NCBI GenBank assembly: GCA_024663395.1
Contig: JANFAH010000019.1
Location: 434,001 to 498,000 of the forward strand
Direction: 5' to 3'
Source: Pisolithus tinctorius
Taxonomy: Eukaryota; Basidiomycota; Agaricomycetes; Boletales; Pisolithaceae
DNA: 64,000 bases
Part shown: piece after piece, positions 33,201-42,721 of the stretch
Numbering within the stretch: position 1 is the stretch's first letter
Layout of the letters: every line of letters starts with the position of its first letter
The notes under the pieces: model-generated
Databases searched by the model: none
What the model was told of the DNA's origin: nothing
The model's input: the letters and a program-made list of their open reading frames with translations, nothing else
Position numbers and translations under genes: made by a program

Positions 33201-34690
33201 GCTCATTGCACATTGTTGTCAGCTCCTTCATCCACCATCTTTTCCTGTGAGGGTGTGGGTGTGTCCTCAGGACTTCTTTCTCCATGGTCCTGTGCAGGGC
33301 TTCCTCTATGCCTCTAGCTGTTCTCTGGAACTCAGGCTCGCTGATGATAGCCATTGGGGGACCTATCTTCGCCAGCTTGGCTTTGAGTGATTTGTTGAAC
33401 TTCTTCCAGTCAACCTCCCTGAAGTTGCAGAGTGGGGGTGTCAATGAGGGGGCGAGGGTCGTGTCTATTAGGGTCAGTATTGGGAGGTGGTCAGTGTTGG
33501 GGCCACAGTCCTCTGGGCTGGTGTTGCACTTGAGTAGGTCTGCTAGTATTGATTCCATACAAAAGACGTTGTCTGGGCATGTCCAATTTCTGGATGAGGA
33601 GGACTGGAGCATGGGCATACCCTTGGGCAGGGCTTGGACCATGCCATAGTCCACCACCAACTCCAATGGTCTGTGTGCTGATTCAATTGCGGAGGCCATG
33701 AACAGGTGGTGATTACGTTCTTCGTCCCACATGGGGTGGTGTCTGTTAAAGTCTCCTACCCAGATCATGCTGTCGTTGTCCTCCTTTCTGATGTCTCTTA
33801 TGTTTTCTGCCAGGAAGGATTTCATTCCCTCCACCATATGGTGTAGGGAATGAGTTCAAGTTCCCTAGGAGAAGCAGTCTGGGTCATGAGTTCAGGGGTG
33901 GAGAGTTTTCTTTGTTTTATTTCCTTCTTTTGTTTTTGCGTTGTACCACTGGACTTAGTGGCGAGCAGCCACGTCACTGACTAAGCATGTGCGCTGTGTT
34001 CGTGCGAGTTCAGTTTACCATAACAACAAAGTACATGTCACAGGCCCTCAGTAGCAGGGTGATTTAGTCTCGCAATTTGGCGAGTTTTCGAAGTTAGATT
34101 TATTACTTTGGGGAGTACCCAAAGGGCCAGGAGGACTGGCAAGAGCTATTGGACAGACAGAGTTAAGTTTTCCATTTGAGTTTGCATTTTTTTACATTTT
34201 TACTACACTTCTTTTTCTCCAGAGAGAACCTCCCTCTTGGGTTGAGAATTATACTCGCCCATCATTACTGACTATTACTATTTCTAGGTATATCTATTTT
34301 ACCTATTCCTACAACGGTCGTGCTTGCAATCGTTGTACATGTTGAACAGTGTGTATGTCCCTTTCATCATTCTCATCCTTGTGACCACCACGTCCACCAA
34401 TGGGAAGTCAACCAGGTGTTAGTGCTAATCTTTGAGTTTATCAGGGTTACTGCTCGGGGCTTTGCACCCTGTGTCAGTTTTTTCGTCAGGTATGCTGCTC
34501 TCCAGCAGGAGTTTGCTCTGGTGTTGCTGAGTTGGTTGATCGGTGGTTCTTGTAGCACAATTATGTCCCATTCTTCCACTATTTGGCTGTTGATTAATGA
34601 GTGTCGGGCTATGTGTGACATATTAAGGTTTTGTTGCCAGATGCATAGTTTAGTTATTGCATTGTCTTGTGTGTGGTTTTCATACATCAT
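30296..34690 (-). pseudogene. LINE ORF2: endonuclease, reverse transcriptase, RNase H (broken)
   Basis: Starts MMYENHTQD at 34,690. The APE-type endonuclease shows QQNLNMS, VLQEPPIN, GDFNRHHPMWDEE and TDHLPI. The reverse transcriptase shows APGPDGVPN, ALFLDIEGAFPN, GIGQGDLLSMILY and the catalytic FVDDT. RNase H shows FTDGS, EAEATAHLL, WIARH and GNELADREAK, but the third catalytic Asp is Asn (TNNQAV). After it is a Cys/His tail, CLQCSETTLEDAHHFLFQC. Damage: a 505-bp insertion in the endonuclease (33,846-34,350), a frameshift at a C/G run near 32,885, a TGA near 32,339 between reverse transcriptase blocks, and a TGA near 31,481 before RNase H. Both TGAs and the Asp-to-Asn change fit CpG decay. 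The copy cannot move by itself. Confidence 0.85.
33846..34350. mobile_element. 505-bp insertion in the LINE with 5-bp target duplication (solo-LTR-like)
   Basis: GTGTA occurs immediately before (33,841-33,845) and after (34,351-34,355). Removing one copy and the insert restores the endonuclease frame into HHMVEGMKSFL. The insert has no ORF. It contains normal CpG sites while the LINE around it has almost none, so it arrived later. Size and 5-bp duplication suit a solo LTR, but the insert as delimited does not begin TG and end CA, so another class is possible. Confidence 0.6.
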
Positions 34691-36542
34691 TGGGGGTAGG
34701 GTTGGGGAGTGATTCTGCTAGTGAGGGTATCATCAGGGTGGGCTGAGAGCTGGGGCAGGGAGGTAGGGGATGGAGTAGGGCTTGGGCATGAGGGGGTGGG
34801 CCTCCTCTGCCCCCTTGTATCATGTTGTGCTGACTGTGCTTGGGGGTGTGAGTACAGATGTTCATGGCCTCACCTAGGGTCAGCTGCCTCAGCTGTCCCT
34901 GGGTGGTGAGTTGGTTTGGTGGTGGTCTGGTCCATTTGATGGGGTCTAGGGAGCATGGAGGTAGTTCTACTTGTGTCCATTCATCTGTTGTTGGGAAATA
35001 TGGCATTCTGTTCTCTGGGGTACAGTCGTATAGCATGTTGCAGCATCTGATGAAGTCCAGGCATTGTCTGTCATTGCTGGGGTGGGTGTTGTTCTGGCAG
35101 TTAATGCAGAAGGCTGTGAGGGAGTTGCATCCTTGCATGTGGTGTGGTTGGGCACATAGGCCACAGGTGTCTTTGGTTTGTTTGCAATCCTTTGCCAGGT
35201 GGCCTATCTGTTGACATTTGAGGCACTGGATTGGTTCCCTTTTGTCCTTGTATGGGTGGAGTCTGTCTAGCCCCCAATAAAGGCCATCTCTTAGGAGGTG
35301 GTTGGCTGTTTTGGGTGTGGTGATGAAGGCGAGGGTGTGAGCTACTTTCTGAGTGAGTGAGTGTTTGGTGGGGTCCTTGATCCATTTAACATGTGATATC
35401 GATCCAGTCAGGATGTTGTTCTCATTTTCCATTTCACGTAGGGTGCCAGGGTTGTCTAGCTCGGTGGTGACAGGGAGGAAAGGGATGACTATACTGTATT
35501 GCCTGTCTTTGATCATGGCTGTTCCTCCTAGTTTCTCCAGGAATGTGGTTCTGCTTGGCATATCTTTGATCCACACTGTGGACTCCTGGCTGTTGAGCTC
35601 TAGTAGGATGCAATTGTTGCATAGATGGGTGATGGACTTGAGTTGGAGGCCTGGGCCATCCACATGGTTGACTGTGTCAATAGCTTGTTTGATGAGGTCG
35701 ATGGATGTTTCTCTTCTAGTTGTGTTGTTGAGGAGCAGGTGATTGCTGTTGAGCTCTATTAGTATTTGCCTTTCTTTTATGGCTGCATGGGCCCTGGCAT
35801 GCTCTGAGGTGGGGCAGGTTCCTAACAGAATTTGGTTTGGATTGGCTGTTGCTGACATGAGGGCATCCCTGTAGGACATGGGGAAGGGAGCTGGGGGGGC
35901 ATTGGACTTGAGGAGGTTTTTTACTTCTTCTAGTGCTGACTTGACTGTTCCTATGTTGTTGGTGAGGCTTTGTACTTTGCCTTCTAGATGGTTGATGCTT
36001 GAACAGGCAGGGGCACTGGATGGCTGATCGAGGGACTCGGTGATCCTAGTGTTGAGCAGTTGGGCATTTTCGTTGGCTTTCTCATTGATCTTCTCTAGGT
36101 TGTCAGCAGCCACTAGTACCCTTCCTACATGAGGGGAGATTGCGATCAGTACTGTGCTATCTAGTTTATCTGCAACTGCCCTGGTGATGGAGTTGGCTAA
36201 AGCTGGTACTGTGAGTTCTCTGACAAGGAATGCCATGGCACATATGATTGATCGTAGTGTGTTGTTGACACCTTTGGCTTGCAATATATAGAAGAGTGCC
36301 TGTGAGATATGCTCTGGCATTGCTGGTTCTCCATGGATCATGTACACTTGGTCTAGGAGGGTTCTTGCTGCTTCCATGTCTTTGATTTCTGCATCTGGGT
36401 CATTGACGATATCTTCGAGTGGTATTCCACTGCTTCTTGTGATTTTGCCAGGTGGGGCCACACCCAATGTATGGGGTCCCAGCAGTGGACCTGACGTGGC
36501 ATGGGAGCCTGACCTCAAGGACGTTCGTCCTGTTGTGGTCAT
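34680..36542 (-). CDS. LINE ORF1, gag-like protein with CCHC zinc knuckles
   Basis: An unbroken frame of 620 codons starts MTTTGRTSLRSGSHATS. The N-terminal half is mostly helical and includes a possible coiled coil (about residues 150-215). The C-terminal third carries zinc knuckles: CLKCQQIGHLAKDC, then CGLCAQPHHMQGC and CINCQNNTHPSNDRQC. A Pro-rich tail follows. Such proteins bind the element's RNA. The stop overlaps the start of ORF2 (ATGATGTATGA). It is the only LINE frame without a stop in this copy, despite CpG loss. Confidence 0.8.
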   Translation of the reverse strand: MTTTGRTSLRSGSHATSGPLLGPHTLGVAPPGKITRSSGIPLEDIVNDPDAEIKDMEAARTLLDQVYMIHGEPAMPEHISQALFYILQAKGVNNTLRSIICAMAFLVRELTVPALANSITRAVADKLDSTVLIAISPHVGRVLVAADNLEKINEKANENAQLLNTRITESLDQPSSAPACSSINHLEGKVQSLTNNIGTVKSALEEVKNLLKSNAPPAPFPMSYRDALMSATANPNQILLGTCPTSEHARAHAAIKERQILIELNSNHLLLNNTTRRETSIDLIKQAIDTVNHVDGPGLQLKSITHLCNNCILLELNSQESTVWIKDMPSRTTFLEKLGGTAMIKDRQYSIVIPFLPVTTELDNPGTLREMENENNILTGSISHVKWIKDPTKHSLTQKVAHTLAFITTPKTANHLLRDGLYWGLDRLHPYKDKREPIQCLKCQQIGHLAKDCKQTKDTCGLCAQPHHMQGCNSLTAFCINCQNNTHPSNDRQCLDFIRCCNMLYDCTPENRMPYFPTTDEWTQVELPPCSLDPIKWTRPPPNQLTTQGQLRQLTLGEAMNICTHTPKHSQHNMIQGGRGGPPPHAQALLHPLPPCPSSQPTLMIPSLAESLPNPTPNDV

Positions 36543-36748
36543 GGGATGTCGAGTGTACCATGGGCTTACTGACTATGTAGGTGGGGGAGTTAGGTAGGGT
36601 GCTCTAGGGCTGTAATCCTGAAGAGTGCTGCTATATGTCGCTGGTGCCTGTGATGGGCCTCTGCTGCTAAGGCTGGTGTGATGAGGGCGAAAAGTTTTTT
36701 TGGGGTCCTAGTTGGGGTGCCATGTGGAGCGGAGTCAAGGAGCGATTC

Positions 36749-36900
36749 TGCAGTTGTCCTTGAGAACACACTGCAAAGCAGCAAGTGATTCAGTGCCAGT
36801 TCCCAGAAGCCTCTGGGGCAGACAAGGCAGAGGGAGCAAGGGAGGGACAAGGGAAAAGAGTTTCAACTTCAAAGTCAGGTTCATTGATCATGGCAGTGCA
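36749..36900 (-). pseudogene. Questin oxidase pseudogene, piece 3 (exon 1)
   Basis: After the LINE, the minus strand continues exon 1: the DNA GTCCTTGAGAACACACTG corresponds to GTCCTTCAAAACATCCTG at 17,729 in the intact gene, and the frame reads SLAALQCVLKDN next to the intact SVAALQDVLKDN, preceded by LFPCPSLAPSALS. The start codon region is not recognisable. This completes the split copy begun at 18,607. Confidence 0.75.
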
Positions 36901-36904
36901 AGTC

Positions 36905-37110
36905 ATTTACTGAAAATTAGTGCCAACAAACTCAGGGCACTGGTTTTCAGTGTTGTAAAATATGTGGGGTACAGGGGAATTGGTTCCAGCAACTGAAATT
37001 TAGTGCTCTAAAAAATGCACACTGAAAATCAGTACCATGAGAATGACACTGAAAAGAAGTACCTACCAGATCAGTGCATCAGGGGAAATCACACCTCATT
37101 GTTGAGGCTG
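36905..37110. repeat. Cluster of ACTGAAAAT-type short repeats with a hairpin
   Basis: ACTGAAAATTAGTGCC and close variants occur four times on the plus strand (about 36,908, 36,990, 37,021 and 37,049). One inverse copy, GGCACTGGTTTTCAGT, faces the first copy across 11 bp, forming a 16-bp near-palindrome. It may be the end of a small inverted-repeat element; no limits were found. Confidence 0.45.
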
Positions 37111-37164
37111 CTTTCAAGGTCATCATCTTCATTGTTGAGTCTCTCAAGCACTGACAGCAGCCCC

Positions 37165-37404
37165 ATCACTATTTTTAAACCTAAGTAATGGAGTTGCTCT
37201 CATGAGAGGCAGTGCTCAGTGTGTCTTGTTCTTGTCAGATTTTGAGTACACACTTACCTATGTATGACTTATGAGTCCAGTGGTGTTTATCTTTGAATAC
37301 AAGATCAACAACTTGTACTGGCCAAAAACAAGGCATTTGAGGTATGCATGGGCATGAGCTCAGATTTGTCTGAGGAACACTCTAGTTATTATGTAGACCC
37401 TGTG
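37165..37404 (-). repeat. Dispersed repeat, CpG-free copy of 4,045-4,285
   Basis: The minus strand aligns with 4,045-4,285 almost without gaps, and every CpG of that copy is TG or CA here; for example ACGCGC corresponds to the inverse of GTGTGT. Harbinger-1 is inserted at the edge of this repeat. Confidence 0.75.
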
Positions 37405-37580
37405 TAAGAGCTTGTACAGAAAGCACAGTTCAGTTGCAGTTCACAAACCTGTTGGATTGTTCTTGTTTGACAGGTAGTGGAAAAATTCAGCATAAAGTCC
37501 AGCAGTATGTCAGAGATTGAACTCCTCCAGAGATGCTGCCTGATCATCCCAATGTGTGCTGAGCTCTACTGCAGCAAATT

Positions 37581-38928
37581 TTGATTGCCCTCTGGATGCT
37601 TCTAGCCTTGTTAGCTGAACTAGTTGGCTCCAGTGTTCACAGAGAGCCAATACCATACCACACATCCAGACTCTCTGGAGATATGTGGGTTCAAGAACTC
37701 CTGACTGGTCACCCTGATCATATCTGCTGTGAACTTGGTATGTGCAAGGAGGTTTTCATTCAGCTCATAGAGGAGCTGCAGGATGTTGGTGACAGTAACT
37801 TGAAATTTGTTACTCTGGAAGAACAGCTCACAATTTTCCTGTACACATGTGTGACTGGCCTGACAGTCAGGCATGTTGGCAAGCATTTTCAGCAGTCAAA
37901 TGACACAATATCTCAGTGGGTTCAATACAAAATACATGCAACAAATCAGATATTCATATTTGTGTACAGGTACTTCAAGAAATTGCTCTTCATATTTTTG
38001 GATCTGCCCTTTTATTTCACCTATGTCCAGTTTCTGACTGGTGAAGCCATCCATCCAAAGATCCAATGCAACCCCAAATTCTGACTGTACTTTCAGAATG
38101 TGATTGGTGCAATAGATGGCTGCCACATTCCTGTATCCCCCCCTTCCATTATATGTTCCAACTATCACAACTGCAAAGGATTCCTCTTGCAAAATGGGCT
38201 GTTTATCTGTGATTTTGGTCTGCAGTTTGTTTATATGCTGATAGGGTGGGAAGGATCTGCAATGGATGCCTGTATTTACAGCAATGCAACATCCACTGAC
38301 CTCCACATCCCAAATGGAAAATACCTCCTCATTGATGCCAGCTACCCATCACATCAAGAGTTGCTAGTCCCCTACTGGGGCATCCAGTATCATCTTGTGG
38401 AATGGGGCCATGCTAACATGTGGTATGTTTTTTTGTCTTGCTTGCCATTTTATTTATTTATTTATTTCCTCTCAGACCAGCAAATAAAGGAGAACTTTTC
38501 AACTTGCAGCATGCATTGGCATGAAATATCATAGAACAAATCTTTGGCATCCTGAAGCATCAATTTCGGATACTCCTCCTGGTGCCAGAATACAATATTG
38601 ATATACAAGCATGGATCCCTGCCACACTCTGCACCATTCACAATTTTATTCATACCCATGGTGAGAGTGAGGAGGGCACAGGCAATCTTTCACTTGATGA
38701 AGATGATGAGGGCAAGCAGCAGCCAGGTGCATCTACCAATCCTCAAGCCATGGGAGGAACAAGGGGTGTAGAAGAAGATATATTCATGCATGGGATGTGG
38801 GATGATATTGTGATGGCCATGTGGGCTGATTATCAATGTATTTTGGTGGAGTCAGCACAGAGTACCATGGACAGTGAATCAGACATGGAATCCAACTTCT
38901 TTGAGGAAGAAGTTGCTAGTTTTATATA
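37581..38928 (+). pseudogene. Harbinger-1 transposase (DDE nuclease)
   Basis: Blocks in order: EPIPYHTSRLSGDMWVQELL, VTLEEQLTIFLYTCVTGLTV, the intron after NDTIS, RYFKKLLFIF, then IGAIDGCHIPV with the first catalytic Asp, KYLLIDASYPSHQELLVPYW with the second, and IIEQIFGILKHQFRILL with the catalytic Glu. The tail is acidic (DEDDEGKQQ; MESNFFEEEVASFI). A stop follows NPKF near 38,083 before the exon holding the first Asp, as in Harbinger-2, so this is probably an intron. Another stop precedes the Glu block (near 38,533). All three catalytic residues are present but the frame is broken. The best intact comparison is the copy at 41,192-42,504. Confidence 0.75.
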
Positions 38929-39073
38929 GCTACATCATTCATGTACTATTTTTTGCAGCTCAATCCAGTGCTTGTTTGATGCATATGCTAGGGGGATGGG
39001 GATGTCAACATGCCAGCACATCTGATGTAGTTCATTTTCTGTAACTACAATACATTGACTCATGCTACACATA

Positions 39074-40198
39074 CTACATGGTGGGAGGGGCATTGCCAGC
39101 ACCTTGGAAAGAACTGTCATACATGTCTGCTACATACACACAATGGGATTGCTCATCAGGTAAAGATATAAAAACAGCAGCACAGTTAGATATGCTTGAA
39201 AACTGATGCATCATAAATGCACAATGATGGGGAGGGATGTTGGGATCTTTGTAGAGCATTTGCATAGCCATCTGGACCACGATCAATGGATCCATAAATG
39301 TCATTGCCAGCTGGTCCCCCAGGTGCTGGATTGTATTGTCAACTGATATGACTGCAATGATGTGAGAGCTGGAAGCTTGAGGCTTCATCTTGCTGGAAGA
39401 CTGAGCAGATGTTTGGCTGTGCTTACTGCTATGAATGGATGAGATGGGAGTCATTGGGGGATGCTGATTTGTTGAGAAAAGAAGGGATGGGGATGCCATT
39501 TCTATGATATCAGTTGACATCATGGTGAATGAGCACTTTCTGGCAAGCAGGGCAATGGAGGGGGGGATGGATGGGACAGAGGTGATACTCTCAGTAGTCA
39601 TTGTAGTGGTTGCAGTGGGCATGGGGTTTAACACCCCAGGATGGAAAGCATGGGAGCCAGTCACACCACCCTGTGGAAAGATATCCTCCATCATTGAAAG
39701 GTACTGCCAGCCCTTGTTGCAGAAGGGCTTCATGGTGACATTTCACTGCAATGTCTCAGTGAACTGATCATACATAGTTATCAGTAAGATCAGATACATA
39801 CCTTCATGCCAACAAATTTCACCCATTTCTCTGCATCAGCTGCTCCACAGATATTTGCACCATTCTCATTGTCCCAATGTTTGCCTGATCTGCTGTGATA
39901 AGTCATGATTGCATTGTATGTATGTTTGAGCTATGTCCAGTGTCAACATAGCAACCTTGAATAGCAAAGGATGTACTGATCCCCATTTAATTGACACATT
40001 CTTAGAATCCTTGATCTTACCAGACCTGTGGAGCTTGCGAATGCTCTCTGCATCTTTGGCATATGTTACTTGTTGGAAGTTGCCAGCATCAGCCCACTCT
40101 GAGTGATTTGTGTGCAAATAATTGACAAGGGCAGCAACCTCCTCATCAGTCCACTTGGCATGCTTGGATTCTTCCTCTATTTCCCCTGCTGTTTCCAT
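39074..40198 (-). CDS. Harbinger-1 Myb/SANT-like partner protein
   Basis: The first exon begins METAGEIEEESKHAKWTDEE and holds a Myb/SANT-like helix set (KWTDEEVAALVNYL, NFQQVTYAKDAESI, KWGSVHPLLFKV). Later exons include FCNKGWQYLSMMEDIFPQGG and a long Ser/Thr/Met-rich part ending GAGNAPPTM (39,074). Harbinger elements encode such a partner, which binds the termini and helps nuclear entry of the nuclease. It is convergent with the nuclease gene, as in Harbinger-2. The DNA is CpG-poor; I did not resolve all splice sites between 40,020 and 39,735. Confidence 0.65.
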
Positions 40199-40989
40199 TA
40201 GTTCAATGATATTTGATCCTAAGATGTTGAAAAGTTCGATCAGTACTCACCAGATGTGATCATGTCAAGTATCAGCAGAGGTAAGATCAGGAGGGAGAGA
40301 CATGCTACAGTCCAGGACAACCAAAGTCAACAAGTTTTTTTGGTGAGTTTTCCTGGCTACCACACTCATGTAATGTACCTGGAATTGGTCTAGATAGGCT
40401 ATTTACAATCTAAGCCCAATGAATTTATGAGCCAATTCCCATAAAAGTGGTACCAACTCCACCTTAGACCCAAAAAAAATGGTGGGACAATGAAAAAAAA
40501 TAGCTAAAAATATGAAAAAGTGTGGAATCAACTTCATTTCAGTAGCTGAATGTGTTTCAGGTGGTGTCTCATGTCAAAAACTAGTTGTTGTGATGAAAAA
40601 AAATCATCAGAGCCAACTGTCATGGCTGGTGGTCAACCAAAGAAGTGCTGAAGGAATATGTTGGACCTACATGGTCAGAACCAGAAACTGCCACCAGCAG
40701 TTGATGATGGGTGTGCTGAGAGTGGAGACAAAGAAGCTGCAGATCAAGTACAGGTGGAAATTGATGGGCTGAAGCTGAACTATGAGGCAGAGTATGAAGG
40801 GGACTTTGAGACAGATGTGGATGAGGAAGCCAATCCAATTGGGCTCTGGGATGATGAAGAACTCTCATGCAGGCTTGCTGAGATGGTTGAGAAGGATGGG
40901 GGTGATGCCACATGGCTCCCAGATTGGCTGCAAAGAAGATTGAGAAATCATGCTATGGCACAGAAGTGTAAGGCGCTGTTCACCCTCCG

Positions 40990-41014
40990 AAGTCGAAGTT
41001 GAAAACTTCGACTT
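40990..41014. repeat. Perfect 11-bp hairpin inside the left end of Harbinger-2
   Basis: AAGTCGAAGTT and its exact inverse AACTTCGACTT are separated by GAA. A degraded version lies in the right end (near 44,073-44,090). Confidence 0.6.
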
Positions 41015-41021
41015 TGACTTC

Positions 41022-41130
41022 AGCAATGTAGTCACGTGATGATTATATAAGCTGTGCATGCTCATGCAAATGCAAAGTCCAAGTTTCGGCCCTCTGCTTT
41101 AGTAATGTAGTCATGTGATGATTATATAAG
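41022..41130 (+). promoter_or_regulatory. Duplicated 30-bp promoter block of the Harbinger-2 transposase
   Basis: AGCAATGTAGTCACGTGATG plus ATTATATAAG (41,022-41,051) is repeated at 41,101-41,130 with two substitutions, one of them CACGTG to CATGTG. Each copy holds a TATA-like TTATATAAG; the second lies about 65 bp before the ATG at 41,192. Confidence 0.55.
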
Positions 41131-41191
41131 ACAACAACACAACTTGTAGTTCAATAGATAACATTGTGATAACAGATCAAACAACTCTGCT

Positions 41192-42504
41192 ATGGATCTT
41201 GAAGCACAGCAGCTCCAGCACCATCATCGTTGCCATCTTGCTGCACTTGTAGTAGCAGTGATGATCCAGGTGCTATGCCTCTATGACCTCCTTTTTCATT
41301 CTGACTCAGAACCAATCCCCTACCATACCTCAATCCTGACTGGTGAGGGGTGGATGCTAGAGCTCCTGAATGGTCATCCAGACAGGATACAGACTTGCCT
41401 TGGTGTCAGCCATGGGGTTTTTGATCACCTGATGCAGGTGCTCACCCATCATGGTTTTGTGCCTTCTCGCAATGGAGTTTCTGTGGAGGAACAACTTGGG
41501 ATATTCCTCTACACCTGTGTTACTGGGTTGTCATCCTGGCATGTTGCTGAGAGGTTCCAGCACTCACCAGGGACCATCACTAGGTAGGGAGTTCATTGGA
41601 CTGTCTGATATTTTTCTCACAATTTTTTAGATATTTCAAAGCAATGTTGGCTTTCTTTTCTGGGGGACAATTCTATGCATCCCAAGTGCAATTCCCCACC
41701 AACAACACTCCCATATCAACTATGATTACTAGTGACCCACGCTTCTGATTTTTCCAGGATTGTATTGGTGCAGTTGATGGCACTCATATTCAAGCATTCA
41801 CTGCTGCTGAGGACCAGCCTTACATGAGGAACTGGAAGGGCTACCTATCTCAAAACTGTCTCTTCATCTGTGATTTTGACTTCTTCTTCACATATGCCCT
41901 CACTAGCTTTGATGGGTCAACTGCAGATGCAACCATGTGGCATGATGCACACAGGAATGACTTGCACATGCCACCTGGGCAGTACCTTCTTGCAGATGCA
42001 GGGTTTGGGACCTGTGATGCACTTCTGGTTCCCTATCGAGGTGTTCATTACCATCTGAAAGAATGGCGCCAGGCTGGATTAAGGTAAGCTGCCATCCCAC
42101 CCTGTTCAGTGTACCTGTAACTTCTATTTTATAGACCTCAAAACTGAGAGGAGTTATTCAACCTTCGCCATGCTGGACTTAGAAATGCCATTGAATGGAT
42201 ATTTGGTGTTATAAAATGCAGGTGGAGGATTCTTCAAATTCCCCCTGAATATAGCATCCACACCCAAACTCAAGTACCTGCTGCTCTCTGTGCCCTCCAC
42301 AATGTCATACAGTGCTATGATCCAGAAGAGTTCTTTGACCCTGAACTTGCCATGGACATAGGAGAGGATGATGGTATTGGAAGCCTTGGTGATGGACCAG
42401 CAGATGCTGCAGAGAGGAGAAGGGCTGATAATAGGTGTGACAACATTGCAGAGGAGATGTGGATTGACTATCAGCACCAGCTTACAATTAGGGGCCTTCT
42501 CTGA
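41192..42504 (+). CDS. Harbinger-2 transposase (DDE nuclease), nearly intact
   Basis: Starts MDLEAQQLQHHHRCHLAAL. Exon 1 ends HSPGTITR at about 41,583 (AG|GTAGGG), exon 2 resumes with YFKAMLAFF (after TTTTTTAG), and a further intron precedes DCIGAVDGTHIQAF, with the first catalytic Asp. The second Asp lies in YLLADAGFGTCDALLVPYRG and the Glu in LRNAIEWIFGVIKCRWRILQ. The tail is acidic (DIGEDDGIGSLGDG), ending QHQLTIRGLL. The apparent stops at 41,747 and near 42,140 fall where introns are expected from the paired copy, so the gene may be complete. DDE_Tnp_4 nucleases of this superfamily need the Myb-like partner encoded on the other strand. Confidence 0.75.
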
Positions 42505-42721
42505 GCCTGAACATTCAGATTTCATGGTGTACAAATATATGTTCTTACAATTGTTTCACACTCATGTAGAAAAATAACTTCCATTGTCAATAGGAAGCTA
42601 GTCATAGTCATGTACATTTTATTATGTACATGTTTGTATAAAGGGGGGGGGGGGACTTGAAAGGATATGCAGGGGGGGGGGTACATTTGTATATTGTATA
42701 AAAAAAAAACAAGACGAACAC

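Larger units (their letters stand above)
29723..36748 (-). mobile_element. Tad1-like non-LTR retrotransposon (LINE), inactive
   Basis: On the minus strand this runs from a 5' end at 36,748 to a poly(A) tail seen as the T run at 29,721-29,734. It is flanked by a 13-bp target duplication, TGCAGTTGTCCTT (29,710-29,722 and 36,749-36,761), and sits in exon 1 of the broken questin oxidase copy. ORF1 (CCHC protein) and ORF2 (endonuclease, reverse transcriptase, RNase H) overlap by a few bases, the arrangement of Tad1-clade fungal LINEs. It is CpG-depleted, with TGA stops and a frameshift, and it is interrupted by a 505-bp insertion. Confidence 0.85.

Noticed and set aside
33842..34313. LTR limits TGTAGGG...CCTACA for the insertion in the LINE
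   Set aside because: These ends would give no matching target duplication, whereas 33,846-34,350 has GTGTA on both sides and restores the frame.
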